From Hyphomicrobiales bacterium (lineage in GTDB: Bacteria; Pseudomonadota; Alphaproteobacteria; Rhizobiales; Rhizobiaceae): a DNA stretch of 64,000 nucleotides. The position numbers were made by a program, and so were the translations under genes. Location of the stretch: contig UCKS01000027.1 in NCBI GenBank assembly GCA_900473045.1, positions 88,378 through 152,377 of the forward strand, given 5' to 3'. How positions within the stretch are numbered: the stretch's first letter is position 1; every line of letters starts with the position of its first letter. The notes beneath the pieces are model-generated. The model had not been told where the DNA came from and searched no databases. It saw only the letters and a program-made list of their open reading frames with translations. Below, one piece after another: positions 43,537-53,477 of this stretch.

Positions 43537-44265
43537 TCAAGGCGCGGCGCTCAGCCGCGCCTTCAGTGCCCGTACCGCCTGCTCATCCGTTTGCCTGGAA
43601 CTTGGCGCAACAAAGCCGAGCGATACCAACCGGGCATCGTGAACCGGATTCTCCACCGAACAGGAGGAATGCACTTCCGTTACGGAAAGACGCGACAGAA
43701 GCCCGCCGACCGTCTCCAGTGTCACGCCGGAACCGGGCATGATCGAGATGCGACCCTTAGCATCGGCGATGACCGCAGCCAGCGCATCAACGGCGTCAGG
43801 AGCTCGTTTCGCACCGCCCGAGGTCAGGATACGCTCGAAACCGAGGTCCACCGCGATCTCGACTGCCTCGGCAAAATCCGGCACCAGATCGAAGGCGCGA
43901 TGCAACGTCAGCCCTAATCCATGTGCGTGATCCACCAGCACCCTCAAAGTCTCGCTATCAAGACTCCCGTCAGGTCGGCTTGCGCCGAGAACGACGCCGG
44001 CGAGACCTGCAGAGCGGGCGGCATCGATTTCAACACGCATCACGTCGATATCGCCGGCATCGAAAACAAAATCGCCCGGCCTTGGCCGGATCATTGCGTA
44101 GACCGGAATAGCAACTTTGCCCGCCAGAGCCATCAGCCCCGGCGAAGGCGTCAACCCTCCGACGGACAGAGCCGAGCACAATTCAATGCGATCGGCGCCG
44201 CCATCGACTGCAGCGCGAACACCGGCTGCATCTTCGACGCAGACTTCCAGAAGAATATTCGTCAT
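43537..44265 (-). CDS. cutC: CutC family protein
   Basis: A 242-residue TIM-barrel protein of the CutC family: ILLEVCVEDAAGVRAAVDGGADRIELCSALSVGGLTPSPG at the N-terminus, PVYAMIRPRPGDFVFD and LTLHRAFDLVPD. It was named for copper homeostasis, but its real enzymatic role is unsettled. ATG 44265 overlaps the stop of the ROK kinase by one base (TAATG), so it is cotranslated with it. Location next to sugar genes suggests a metabolic rather than copper role. Confidence 0.92.
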   Translation of the reverse strand: MTNILLEVCVEDAAGVRAAVDGGADRIELCSALSVGGLTPSPGLMALAGKVAIPVYAMIRPRPGDFVFDAGDIDVMRVEIDAARSAGLAGVVLGASRPDGSLDSETLRVLVDHAHGLGLTLHRAFDLVPDFAEAVEIAVDLGFERILTSGGAKRAPDAVDALAAVIADAKGRISIMPGSGVTLETVGGLLSRLSVTEVHSSCSVENPVHDARLVSLGFVAPSSRQTDEQAVRALKARLSAAP

Positions 44266-45173
44266 TATGCTTCTCCTGCGAGACCGAGAACGGCCGCGCC
44301 GATTAGGCCCGGCTCGATCCGGCATTCACCCGGCACCACGAGAGGGCGATCGAATTTTCGCAAGATCCGGCCGCGAACGGCCTTGTCGATCTCGGCGATC
44401 AGCGGCGTCACATTGGAGAGACCGCCGCCTATCGGCACAATCGTTGCGCCGGTGATATTGACGGTCAGCGCCAGCGGCGAGCTGATGAGATCAACGAGCA
44501 CATCGATGGTTCGGGCTGCTTCCGCGTCGCCGTTCTGCCACAGCGCGGTGATCTCGTGGCTTTCCAGGCACTTGCTGTGCAATGTCAGGTGCAGGCGCTC
44601 CATGCCCCGGGCGCCGCCGATCGTATCGACGCAGCCACGCTGGCCGCAACCACAGTCGAAGACCGGGATCGCGACAGGCGGCGTACCGGCCATTGAAGCC
44701 ACTGCCGGGCCATGGCCCCATTCGCCGGCGAATCCACCTTCCGCATTGATGAGCCGGCCATCGACCACCAGGCCACCACCGACGCCGGTGCCAAGAATGG
44801 CCCCAAGCACGATCCGGTAACCGCGCCCGGCACCGGCGCCGGCCTCGGCCAACGCGAAACAATCTGCATCATTGGCAATCAGCACAGGCAAGCCAAGCAA
44901 CGCGGAAAGCTCCGCGCCAAGCTTGCGCCCATCGATGCAGGGAATGTTGGCACATTTGATCGCCTGCGTCTCCGGATCGACGACGCCGGTAATCGAGATG
45001 GCGATGCGATCCGGCTTTTCGCCGGCTTGCGCGATCACATCGCGAAGCGTGCCGACAAAGGCGTTGAAATCATCGAGCGGCGTGACCCGGCGGCCGAGCG
45101 GCTCTATGCGGTCCGCCGCATGGGCGACCGCACCCTTGATGGCCGATCCGCCGATATCGAAGCAGACGATCAT
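44265..45173 (-). CDS. ROK-family sugar kinase
   Basis: A 302-residue ROK protein without a DNA-binding domain, so a kinase rather than a repressor. It has the phosphate-1 loop CFDIGGSAIKGAVA, LIANDADCFALAEA with the catalytic Asp, GTGVGGGLVVDG and EWGHGPAV (zinc His), then the zinc knuckle DCGCGQRGCVDTIGG with its Cys set. It is likely a GlcNAc or ManNAc kinase. It overlaps the amidase stop by 4 nt upstream and CutC downstream, forming an amidase-ROK-cutC operon. Confidence 0.93.
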   Translation of the reverse strand: MIVCFDIGGSAIKGAVAHAADRIEPLGRRVTPLDDFNAFVGTLRDVIAQAGEKPDRIAISITGVVDPETQAIKCANIPCIDGRKLGAELSALLGLPVLIANDADCFALAEAGAGAGRGYRIVLGAILGTGVGGGLVVDGRLINAEGGFAGEWGHGPAVASMAGTPPVAIPVFDCGCGQRGCVDTIGGARGMERLHLTLHSKCLESHEITALWQNGDAEAARTIDVLVDLISSPLALTVNITGATIVPIGGGLSNVTPLIAEIDKAVRGRILRKFDRPLVVPGECRIEPGLIGAAVLGLAGEA

Positions 45174-46540
45174 GCGTCACCACGGATGACGGCTTCGGCC
45201 GAGAGCGCGGCAGAGAGCAGAGCCTCGTCCTGATTTTTCTGGCCGGACAACAGCAACCCGACCGGCATGCCCGCATCACCTGTACCGCAGGGAATCGAGA
45301 CGCCGCAACCGTCGAGGAAGTTGCCGATCGACGTATTGCGCAACGTCCGGCCGTTGATCTTGAAGAACAGGTCATCGTCAGAGAGCAGCGGTGCAATCGG
45401 CGGCGCCACATGCGGAACCGTCGGGTGGATGAGCAGCTCGCCGGGCTCCAGGCTATTGGCGAAGGCGGCGATCAATCGCTGGCGGGCGTCGGCGATAGCG
45501 ATATAGTCGGGCATCGTGATCTTTTCGCCGAGCCGGGTGCGGGCGACGACGCGTTGATCCATGCGCGCAGCCGCTGGCCCTTCCAACCGCGCCTTGTGCA
45601 GCGCGAATGCTTCGGCAGTGACCAGTGCGCCGTGGCGCGCGCCGATCTCGAAAATCTCGGCAAAGATCGGGAAGGCCCGGCGCTTGATCCGGGCACCGGC
45701 TTTTTCCAGTCTTGAAACGGCAGCTTCAAACGCGGCCACGACACCCGGTTCGGCATCGTCGAAAACGATCGTTTCAGGAACGACAAGCTTCAGGCCACTC
45801 AGGTCCGCTCTGTCGATATCCGGCGCAGTTCGTCCGCGCATGGCGGCGTCGATCCAGATGGCATCTTGAACGGTCTGGCACAGTGGCCCGAGCGAATCGA
45901 GGCTCTTTGCCAGCGGAAAGACACCCTGCATCGAATAGCGGCCGCGCGTCGCCTTGTAACCGACGATGCCGTTGAAGGCTGCGGGAATACGGATGGAGCC
46001 ACCGGTATCCGTGCCGATCGCCACCGGCACCAGGCCGGCCGCAACGGCGACGCCGGACCCGGCCGACGAGCCACCCGGAATGCGCGGTACGTCACGCGAT
46101 GCGGGGTTATGTGCCGTTCCGTAATGCGGGTTGATGCCGAGGCCTGAAAAGGCGAATTCGCTGAGATTGGTGCGGCCGATACTGACCATTCCGGCACCGG
46201 CAAGCGCCGTAACGACAGCCGCATCAGCGACCGCAGGCGCGGTATCGGTCAGCACAGCGGAGCCTGCGGTCGTTACCGCTCCCTTGGTATCGAACAGATC
46301 TTTCCAGGCGACCGGAATGCCATCGAGCAAACCGAGAGACCGCCCCGAACGAAGGCGCAGTGACGACAATTCGGCGTCCGCGAGGGCTCGCTCGCCCAGC
46401 AATTCCGTGAAAATCGATTGATCCTTGTAGCCGGCTATCTTCTCAAGCGACGCCTTTGCAAGATCGACCGGATCGTGGGCGCCGGACTGCAGCAGCACCG
46501 AAAGGCCCGCCGCCGACTTATTTGCGTCCACTCCATCCAT
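45170..46540 (-). CDS. Amidase (amidase signature family)
   Basis: A 456-residue hydrolase from ATG 46540. It has the Ser-Ser-Lys triad of the amidase signature family: Lys in PVAWKDLFDTKGAVTTAGSA, the cis-Ser and nucleophile Ser in PGGSSAGSGVAVAAG...GTDTGGSIRIPAAF. A start at 46624 would add 28 residues unlike the family. It heads an operon with the ROK kinase and cutC. The substrate is unknown; GatA is excluded as likely because it lacks gatB/C neighbours. Confidence 0.9.
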   Translation of the reverse strand: MDGVDANKSAAGLSVLLQSGAHDPVDLAKASLEKIAGYKDQSIFTELLGERALADAELSSLRLRSGRSLGLLDGIPVAWKDLFDTKGAVTTAGSAVLTDTAPAVADAAVVTALAGAGMVSIGRTNLSEFAFSGLGINPHYGTAHNPASRDVPRIPGGSSAGSGVAVAAGLVPVAIGTDTGGSIRIPAAFNGIVGYKATRGRYSMQGVFPLAKSLDSLGPLCQTVQDAIWIDAAMRGRTAPDIDRADLSGLKLVVPETIVFDDAEPGVVAAFEAAVSRLEKAGARIKRRAFPIFAEIFEIGARHGALVTAEAFALHKARLEGPAAARMDQRVVARTRLGEKITMPDYIAIADARQRLIAAFANSLEPGELLIHPTVPHVAPPIAPLLSDDDLFFKINGRTLRNTSIGNFLDGCGVSIPCGTGDAGMPVGLLLSGQKNQDEALLSAALSAEAVIRGDA

Positions 46541-46733
46541 CGTCTTAACACCCCACAGCTGTCTTGTGGCGGTATCATAACGGGGCCGCAGCGGTTTTGG
46601 CAGCGAAAACAGCGCCCTTCGCACATGATTTTCGGCGGCTTTTCAAGGCCGCAAGCGCCACGGCCTTGCCCAGAGACCACGCTCCGCCTACATGCGCAGA
46701 CAGCGGCATAAATGCCTTTGAAGGAGATACCGG

Positions 46734-47480
46734 ATGATACTCGACGCGGCGCGGCTTTCCTTTGCCAATCTTTTCGCGCCCGAAACGCGCTCGGTTTTCT
46801 GGAAAGTGCTGGGCCTCACGCTTCTGGCGCTGGTTGGGCTATGGTTCGCCCTGCGCGAACTGTTCATCTATCTCGCGCTTCCCTGGTTTGATGCACTGCT
46901 CCCCGGTACGCCCGGCTGGGCAGGCTGGCTTACCTTCGTTGTCAGCATTTTCGCCAGTTTCGGGCTGGCACTGGTTTTGGCGCTGCTTCTGGCTCCCGTC
47001 ACCGCACTGATCGCCGGCTTCTTCCTCGATGATGTCGCCGAAGTGGTTGAGAAACGTGATTACCCGAACGAACCTGCGGGCCGCGCCCTGCCGCTGGGCG
47101 AAGCGATTTCCGGTACGCTGAAATTTCTGGGCGTCATCATCATCGGCAATATCATTGCGCTTTTTCTGCTCTTGATCCCCGGCATCAATCTAATCGCGTT
47201 CTTCCTGGTGAACGGTTACCTGCTCGGCCGCGAATTCTTCGAATTTGCGGCGATGCGCTACCGCTCGCCCGCCGAAGCCCGGCTTTTCCGCGCTAAACAT
47301 GCCGGCACCGTTTTCCTCAGCGGGCTGGCCCTCGCTGCATTTCTGGCCGTGCCGCTTCTCAACCTGCTGACGCCGCTGTTTGCCGCCGGCATGATGGTCC
47401 ACCTGCACAAGAAGTTATCGCAGCGCGATCCTGAATTTCAACGGCAGCTCAATTCCAGCAAAGCATCCTTCGGGCGATAG
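46734..47480 (+). CDS. EI24/CysZ-like membrane protein
   Basis: A 248-residue inner-membrane protein with six hydrophobic segments. The family core is GFFLDDVAEVVEKRDYPNEPAGRALPLGEA and NGYLLGREFFEFAAMRYRSPAEARLFRAKHAG. E. coli CysZ is a sulfate channel; many alphaproteobacterial members lie away from sulfur genes, as here, so sulfate transport is not assured. GAAGGAG precedes the ATG. Confidence 0.87.
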   Translation: MILDAARLSFANLFAPETRSVFWKVLGLTLLALVGLWFALRELFIYLALPWFDALLPGTPGWAGWLTFVVSIFASFGLALVLALLLAPVTALIAGFFLDDVAEVVEKRDYPNEPAGRALPLGEAISGTLKFLGVIIIGNIIALFLLLIPGINLIAFFLVNGYLLGREFFEFAAMRYRSPAEARLFRAKHAGTVFLSGLALAAFLAVPLLNLLTPLFAAGMMVHLHKKLSQRDPEFQRQLNSSKASFGR

Positions 47481-47532
47481 CTATCCGATTTGTTGATATT
47501 GACAAATTGTCAACTCGAGCGGATAAAGCCTC

Positions 47533-48177
47533 ATGTCTCATCCGCTCACGCCTTTCATTCCGGTCTGCGACGCCGTGGCCACGCTGTTTTCACCGCATGT
47601 GGAAGCGGTACTGCATGACCTTGAAACCGGCCTGATCTTCCATATCGCCAACGCTTTTTCGAAGCGCCGTCCAGGGGACAGCTCCCTCAACGAGGCCGGG
47701 CTGGTTTCGACCCTTGAAGACGATGTGATTGGCCCCTACGGCAAGTCCAACTGGGATGGACGCCGGCTGAAGGCGATCACCTCGGTGCTGCGCGATACCG
47801 CCGGCAAGCCGGTCGGTCTTCTGTGCATCAACCATGATATCGAGGCGTTTGTCGGTATCTTCGACCAGTTGAAGTCGATGATGGACATTGCCGCGCCCAT
47901 GCCGAAGACCTCGGCGCTGATGGCGGAGGACTGGCGCGAGGCGGTCAACGCGGTGATCGGCGAGTTTCTCGCGACCCACAGGACCAGCCTCGCGGGACTG
48001 ACCAGCACGGAGGTGGACGGGTTGCTTGCGCTGCTGGAAACGCGCGGCGTCTTTGCCATCCGCAAGGCCGTCCCCTATGTCGCCGAGATCCTGAAACTCT
48101 CGAGAGCGACGATCTACAACCGCCTTGGCGCGATCCGCCAGAAACAGGACGCTGCCGTTCAAGGAGAGCCGCGATGA
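47533..48177 (+). CDS. YheO/DauR-type transcriptional regulator
   Basis: A 214-residue protein. The N-terminal YheO-like PAS domain (FIPVCDAVATLFSPHVEAVLHDLETGLIFHIANAF, about residues 5-125) is followed by a C-terminal DauR-type helix-turn-helix (IRKAVPYVAEILKLSRATIYNRL). DauR relatives control amino-acid use. The start lies 52 nt after the previous stop. It overlaps the aminotransferase gene by 4 nt, so it likely regulates it in response to an amino acid or amine. Confidence 0.88.
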   Translation: MSHPLTPFIPVCDAVATLFSPHVEAVLHDLETGLIFHIANAFSKRRPGDSSLNEAGLVSTLEDDVIGPYGKSNWDGRRLKAITSVLRDTAGKPVGLLCINHDIEAFVGIFDQLKSMMDIAAPMPKTSALMAEDWREAVNAVIGEFLATHRTSLAGLTSTEVDGLLALLETRGVFAIRKAVPYVAEILKLSRATIYNRLGAIRQKQDAAVQGEPR

Positions 48178-49313
48178 CCAAGCCGATGCGCGATTTTGTA
48201 CTCGAAACCTTCATGTCGAAATGGGAATTCACCGCCCGATACAACATGACGGCTTCGGATGCCGAAAGCATGCGCCTGCCGGACCTGCTGGCGATGGCCA
48301 GCGACGCGGACCGCGCCGACTTCGACAACCTCAGCCTCGGCTATACCGAAACCTTTGGCGCGCCCGTGTTGCGGCAGGAAATTGCGCGAACCTATGATAC
48401 CGTTCAGCCTGAAAACCTGATCTGCTTTGCCGGCGCCGAGGAAGCGATCTATGTGGCGATGAAGGTGCTTTTGACACCGGATGACCACGCCATCGTCATC
48501 ACGCCCAACTATCAGGCCGCCGAAACTCTTCCGTTGAGCATCTGTGCGGTCACGGGCGTGGCGCTGGATATCGACAATGACTGGAACCTGGACCTCGGCC
48601 AGATCCAGGCCGCGATCCGGCCGAACACCAAGCTGATCTCGATTAATTTCCCAAACAATCCGACCGGCAAGATCCCGCCGCATGCGACGTTCAACGCGCT
48701 GATCGAAATCTGCCGCAAGCATGGCATCTGGCTGTTCAGCGACGAAGTCTACCGGCTGATCGAGAGGCAAGAGGCGCTGCGCCTGCCGCAGGCTGTCGAT
48801 GCCTATGAGCGTGGAATTTCGCTCAACGTCATGTCGAAGGCCTATGGGCTTCCGGGCCTGAGGATCGGCTGGCTGGCTTGCAAGGACGCAGATTTCCTGA
48901 CCCGTTGCGAACGCTACAAGCATTTCTTGTCGATCTGCAACTCGGCCCCTTCTGAGGTTCTGGCGCGTATCGGGCTAAAGAACCGCGACAAGATTTTGGC
49001 ACGGACACGATCCATCGTCCGCAACAACATCGCCGAGTGGAACACGTTTTTCGCTGATTTTGCGCATTTGTTCGACTGGCGCGAGCCGGATGGCGGCTGC
49101 GTCGCCTTCATCCGCTACAAAGGATCGGAAGGCGTCGAGGCGTTTGCGCGGCGCGCGGTCGAGGAGGCGGGCGTATTTTTCCTGCCGTCGAGCGTCTACC
49201 ACTCCGAACTTACGCCTGTGCCACAGAACTGCCTGCGTATTGGCTTTGGCCGCCTGCATATGCCGGAGGGTATCACCGTGCTGCGCAATTGGTTGAACCG
49301 CAATAGCCTGTAG
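48174..49313 (+). CDS. PLP-dependent aminotransferase class I/II
   Basis: A 379-residue fold-type I enzyme. The features are FPNNPTGKIPP (substrate Asn), SDEVYRLIE (PLP-contact Asp/Tyr), the Schiff-base Lys in LNVMSKAYGLPGLRIGW and the C-terminal Arg in LRIGFGRLHMPEG. The N-terminus MRDFVLETFMSKWEFTARYNMTASDAES is typical of a subgroup close to capreomycidine synthase/MalY-like enzymes. It is cotranscribed with the DauR-type regulator, which points to amino-acid metabolism. The substrate is unknown. It converges with kdpE. Confidence 0.9.
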   Translation: MTKPMRDFVLETFMSKWEFTARYNMTASDAESMRLPDLLAMASDADRADFDNLSLGYTETFGAPVLRQEIARTYDTVQPENLICFAGAEEAIYVAMKVLLTPDDHAIVITPNYQAAETLPLSICAVTGVALDIDNDWNLDLGQIQAAIRPNTKLISINFPNNPTGKIPPHATFNALIEICRKHGIWLFSDEVYRLIERQEALRLPQAVDAYERGISLNVMSKAYGLPGLRIGWLACKDADFLTRCERYKHFLSICNSAPSEVLARIGLKNRDKILARTRSIVRNNIAEWNTFFADFAHLFDWREPDGGCVAFIRYKGSEGVEAFARRAVEEAGVFFLPSSVYHSELTPVPQNCLRIGFGRLHMPEGITVLRNWLNRNSL

Positions 49314-49324
49314 AGGAAAGCTGG

Positions 49325-50020
49325 CTAAAGGTCGGCTTCGCGTAGGCGGTAGCCGACGCCGGTTTCGGTGGTGATGTATTGAGGCTGGTCCGGCGTCAGT
49401 TCGATCTTCTGGCGCAACTGACGCACATAGACGCGCAGATACTGGACGTCGTCGGCATTGCCCCAGACCTCTTTGAGCAGAAACTTGTGCGTCAGCACCT
49501 TGCCGGCATGCTGCACGAGGATGCGCAGAATATCGTATTCCTTCGGCGACAATTTGACCTCGCGGGCATCCACCTTGACGATGCGCTTGACCAGATCGAC
49601 CGACAGGCCGCCGGTCTGGAACAGCGGCTTTTCGCCCTGCTGCTGCAGCCGGTGACGCAGCGCGACGCGGATGCGCGCCACCAGTTCGTTCATACCGAAG
49701 GGTTTGGTCACGTAATCGTCGGCACCGAGTTCCAGCGCCTTGACGATCCCGGCCTCGTCGGTGCGGCTCGACAGGATGACGATCGGCAGTGTCAGCCCCT
49801 CCTCGCGCCAGCCGCGCAACAGATCGTGGCCGGGCATATCCGGCAGGCCGAGATCGAGCAGGATCAGGTCCGGCTGATCGCTCTTGACGCTTTCGCGCGC
49901 CGCCTTGCCATTGCCGGCTTCGCTGACGGCATAATCCTGCGTTGCCAGGCCGACGCGCAGCAGGCGGCGGATGGGCGGCTCGTCATCGACGACCAGGATC
50001 TTGACCGCTGAAAGCGTCAT
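49325..50020 (-). CDS. kdpE: KdpE response regulator
   Basis: A 231-residue OmpR-type regulator. The receiver domain has the phospho-Asp in [13 protein letters not shown] and the switch Lys in DDYVTKPFG. The winged helix has the KDP-type [37 protein letters not shown]. It activates the kdp operon on K+ limitation. Its ATG overlaps the kdpD stop by 4 nt, so they are translated together. Confidence 0.97.
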   Translation of the reverse strand: MTLSAVKILVVDDEPPIRRLLRVGLATQDYAVSEAGNGKAARESVKSDQPDLILLDLGLPDMPGHDLLRGWREEGLTLPIVILSSRTDEAGIVKALELGADDYVTKPFGMNELVARIRVALRHRLQQQGEKPLFQTGGLSVDLVKRIVKVDAREVKLSPKEYDILRILVQHAGKVLTHKFLLKEVWGNADDVQYLRVYVRQLRQKIELTPDQPQYITTETGVGYRLREADL

Positions 50021-52725
50021 TTCATGTCCTTCAGATTGGGGGCATTCGGTAGCAGTGGCAAGCTGATGGTAAAGACGGCACCGGTGCGGTCGGTGCGGTT
50101 TTCCGCAGCGATACTGCCGCCCATCGCCTCGACGAAACCCCGGCAGATGGAGAGGCCAAGCCCGGTCCCCGCCCGGACGTGATCGCCCTTGCGCACTCTG
50201 TAGAACGTATCGAAAACCCGTTCCAGATCGCCCTGTGGAATACCCGGGCCTTCGTCGGAAATCTTGATCAGGACCCGCTCGCCGTTGCTTTCGGCCCGAA
50301 CGCGGATCGTCGATTCTTCTGGCGCATATTTGGCTGCGTTGTCAAGCAGGTTGAACAGCACCTGTTCGAACAGCACCGGATCGACCCTGATCATCGGAAG
50401 ATCGGCGGGAACCTCGACGTCAACAGTGTGATCGGCCAGAATCTTGCGTCCCCGGCGCAGCGCGCTGCCGACGATATCGCCGGTATAGTGAAAGGCGGCA
50501 TTCGGCTCCATGGCCCCGGATTCGATCCGGGTCATGTCGAGCAGGTTGGCGATGAACCGGTTCAGCCGTTCGGATTCGTCGGTCACCGTTGTCAACAGCT
50601 CGACACGGTCTTCTTCGGGTAGAGCGGACTGATAATCGCGCAAGGTGCCAGCGGCACCCATGATAGCGGCGAGTGGCGTCTTCAGATCGTGCGAAATCGA
50701 GGTCAGCAGGGCCGAGCGCAGCCGCCCGGCTTCTTCAGCCAGCCGCGCATTATCGACATCGGCAACCAGTTGCACGCGCTCGATGGCCAGTGCCGCCTGA
50801 TCGGCGAGCGCATCGAGCAAGCGCTGCTGTTCCGGGCTGAGCAACGGCCCCTGCCGGTCATTGTCGAGACCGATGACGCCGACGGCGGCGCGGCCGGTGC
50901 GCAAGGGTACATAGAGACGCTTGGCGCCGGGCAATGTATCGGCACCGCGTCCGGCAGCACGATTGTGCTCCCAGGCCCAGCGCGCCGCGGCAATGTCCGC
51001 ATCGTCGAGTGTATCGTCCGGTGGATAGCCGGCTTTGACCGCAATTGTTCCGTCTTCCGGCAGAAGCAGCACCACCCGTACCTTCAGCATGGAGGCAAGC
51101 TGGAAGGCGGTTGCCCAGAGCACATCGTCCAGCGTGCCGGTGCCTGCCAGCTTTTTGCTGAACAGATAAAGGTCTTCGGTGGTGCGAGCCCGCAGGCGCG
51201 CAGCCGCTGCCTGCCGCTGGACACTGGCCGTCAGGTTGCTGGCAATGATTGCCACGATGAAGAACAGGATAAACGCGACGACACTGTCGGGATCGCTGAT
51301 ATCCAGCGTATAGAGCGGCTGCAGAAAGAAGAAATTCAGCGAAAAAGCACTGATGATGCTGGCATAGAGAGCCGGCTTGAGACCCTCGGTCACCGCCGTG
51401 GTCAAAACGGCCATCAGGAAGACCAGCGCGATATTGCGTACATCGAGTGACTGGTCGAGCAAAAAGCCGACGCCAAGCGCGCAGCCGACATAGAACGTTG
51501 CCAGAGCATAGGGCCGGACCTTGAACTGAACAGGCGCCGGAACAGTCTTGACGCCCGTGGCAACGGCGTCGCCTTCCCGGTCGTCACCGGCGATGACGTG
51601 GACGCTGATATTGCCGGCCCGCCGGATGAGGCGGCTGGTCACCGACCCGTGCAGCCATTCCCGCCATCCGGATGTTTTTGGCGTGCCGGCGATGATGTGC
51701 GTGACATTGCTGGACGCGGCGAAACGGACGATCTCCTCGGCTTCGTCGGAGCCCGGCCGCGTCAGCGCCTCGGCGCCCAGCCTCTCGGCCAGCCGCAGCG
51801 TCGCGGCGATGCGGTCGCGCGCCGCCTCGGACAGATAGACCGATCGGGCCGTCTCCACATGCAGGGCCACCAGCGGTGCGCGCAAGCGATCCGCGACGCG
51901 GGCGGCATAACGTACAAGCGATGCGCTGCGTGGCTGGTCATCGACACAGACGAGCACCCGGTCTCCGGCCGCCCAGGGACCGGAAATTGCATGCGCCTGC
52001 ATATGCGTCAGCAACTGGTCGTCCACCCGCTGCGCGGTCTGGCGCAAGGCGAGCTCGCGCAGGGCTGTCAGGTTGCCGGGCGAGAAATAGTTGTCCAGCG
52101 CACGTTGCGCCGTCTTGGGGATATAGACCTTGCCATCATGCAATCGCTTGATCAGGTCTTCCGGCGTCAGGTCGATGATTTCGATATCGTCAGCCCGGTC
52201 GATGATCGAATCGGGAACAGTTTCACGCACGCGGATACGGGTGATCTGGGCGACGACATCGTTCAGGCTTTCGACATGCTGGATGTTGAGCGTCGAGTAA
52301 ACATCGATGCCGCGCGACAGCAGTTCCTGCACATCCATGTAGCGCTTCGGATGACGGCTGCCGGGGGCGTTGGTGTGGGCCAGTTCATCGACAAGAACGA
52401 GGCCGGGCCGCCGGGCGAGAATGGCATCGATGTCCATTTCCTCAAGACGACGGCCCTTGTAGTCGATCGGTATGCGCGCGATGACCTCGAACCCATTGGC
52501 CAGCGCCTGGGTCTCCTTGCGGCCATGGGTTTCGACCACGCCGATCACCACATCGACGCCATCGGCCTTTTTGGCATGGCCGGAAGTCAGCATCTCATAG
52601 GTCTTGCCGACACCGGGTGCCGCGCCCAGAAAGATTTTCAGGCGGCCGCGCGTTTCCTGTTCCGCCCGCTGCAACAGGGCGTCGGGCGATGGTCTTCCAT
52701 CCATATCGCGGACATCGTCCCGCAT
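50017..52725 (-). CDS. kdpD: KdpD sensor histidine kinase
   Basis: About 902 residues from ATG 52725; ATG 52704 and 52842 are in frame too. An N-terminal KdpD domain has the Walker-A-like [13 protein letters not shown] and [21 protein letters not shown] Usp-like domain follows, then four spans ([17 protein letters not shown]... to [18 protein letters not shown]), a GAF region, the HisKA phospho-His in [12 protein letters not shown] and the ATPase motifs [11 protein letters not shown] and [16 protein letters not shown]. It senses low K+ and phosphorylates KdpE. Confidence 0.96.
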   Translation of the reverse strand: MRDDVRDMDGRPSPDALLQRAEQETRGRLKIFLGAAPGVGKTYEMLTSGHAKKADGVDVVIGVVETHGRKETQALANGFEVIARIPIDYKGRRLEEMDIDAILARRPGLVLVDELAHTNAPGSRHPKRYMDVQELLSRGIDVYSTLNIQHVESLNDVVAQITRIRVRETVPDSIIDRADDIEIIDLTPEDLIKRLHDGKVYIPKTAQRALDNYFSPGNLTALRELALRQTAQRVDDQLLTHMQAHAISGPWAAGDRVLVCVDDQPRSASLVRYAARVADRLRAPLVALHVETARSVYLSEAARDRIAATLRLAERLGAEALTRPGSDEAEEIVRFAASSNVTHIIAGTPKTSGWREWLHGSVTSRLIRRAGNISVHVIAGDDREGDAVATGVKTVPAPVQFKVRPYALATFYVGCALGVGFLLDQSLDVRNIALVFLMAVLTTAVTEGLKPALYASIISAFSLNFFFLQPLYTLDISDPDSVVAFILFFIVAIIASNLTASVQRQAAAARLRARTTEDLYLFSKKLAGTGTLDDVLWATAFQLASMLKVRVVLLLPEDGTIAVKAGYPPDDTLDDADIAAARWAWEHNRAAGRGADTLPGAKRLYVPLRTGRAAVGVIGLDNDRQGPLLSPEQQRLLDALADQAALAIERVQLVADVDNARLAEEAGRLRSALLTSISHDLKTPLAAIMGAAGTLRDYQSALPEEDRVELLTTVTDESERLNRFIANLLDMTRIESGAMEPNAAFHYTGDIVGSALRRGRKILADHTVDVEVPADLPMIRVDPVLFEQVLFNLLDNAAKYAPEESTIRVRAESNGERVLIKISDEGPGIPQGDLERVFDTFYRVRKGDHVRAGTGLGLSICRGFVEAMGGSIAAENRTDRTGAVFTISLPLLPNAPNLKDMK

Positions 52726-52886
52726 GCGCGCTCGTCTTTCCTCATCAATGCCGAAAAGCGGCAGGATGCCGCTTTTGACCATACCGGACATGTCCCAAAA
52801 GCCCAGACGATTTGGAACATTGCCGGCAATCAAGTTGCTCACGGCATCGCACCTTTTACCAAGGCGCGATGCCGTGACCGAACAGG

Positions 52887-53450
52887 TTAGACAGCCTTAT
52901 CAAGCGCCATGTTCAGCGCCAAGACGTTGACCGCCGGCTCGCCGAGAATACCCAGTTCGCGGGCCTCGACTGCCTGATCGACCAGTGCGCGGATCTTGCT
53001 TTCATCCATGCCGCGGGCCTTGGCGACACGCGGAACCTGGAAATAGGCGGCCTCCGGCGTGATGTGCGGATCAAGGCCGCTGCCTGACGCGGTGACCAGA
53101 TCCATGGGCACGGCGGCACTGGGATTGGTCGCCTTGAGGGCTTCTGCTTCCGTCTTGATCCGATCAAGCAGCTTCGGATTGGTCGGGCCGAGATTGGAGC
53201 CGCTGGAGGCCGCAGCATTGTAACCATCTCCGGCAGCCGACGGACGGCCGTGGAAATAGGTATCACCGGTAAAGATCTGACCGATCAGTGCGGAACCAAC
53301 AACAGTTCCGTCCTTTTCGACCAGACTGCCATTGGCCTGATGCGGGAACAGGGCCTGGGTAATGCCGGTCATGCCGAGCGGATAAGCAAGGCCGGTAATG
53401 ACGGTGATTGCAACGATCATGACCAGCGCGGGTCTCAATTGTTTCAGCAT
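52887..53450 (-). CDS. kdpC: KdpC, potassium-transporting ATPase C subunit
   Basis: A 187-residue protein with one N-terminal membrane span ([23 protein letters not shown]) and a periplasmic domain with the KdpC motifs [28 protein letters not shown] and [12 protein letters not shown]. It aids assembly and ATP affinity of the complex. It follows kdpB by 27 nt. Confidence 0.97.
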   Translation of the reverse strand: MLKQLRPALVMIVAITVITGLAYPLGMTGITQALFPHQANGSLVEKDGTVVGSALIGQIFTGDTYFHGRPSAAGDGYNAAASSGSNLGPTNPKLLDRIKTEAEALKATNPSAAVPMDLVTASGSGLDPHITPEAAYFQVPRVAKARGMDESKIRALVDQAVEARELGILGEPAVNVLALNMALDKAV

Positions 53451-53477
53451 TGGAATGTTCCTTTAAACGGGACCGTT

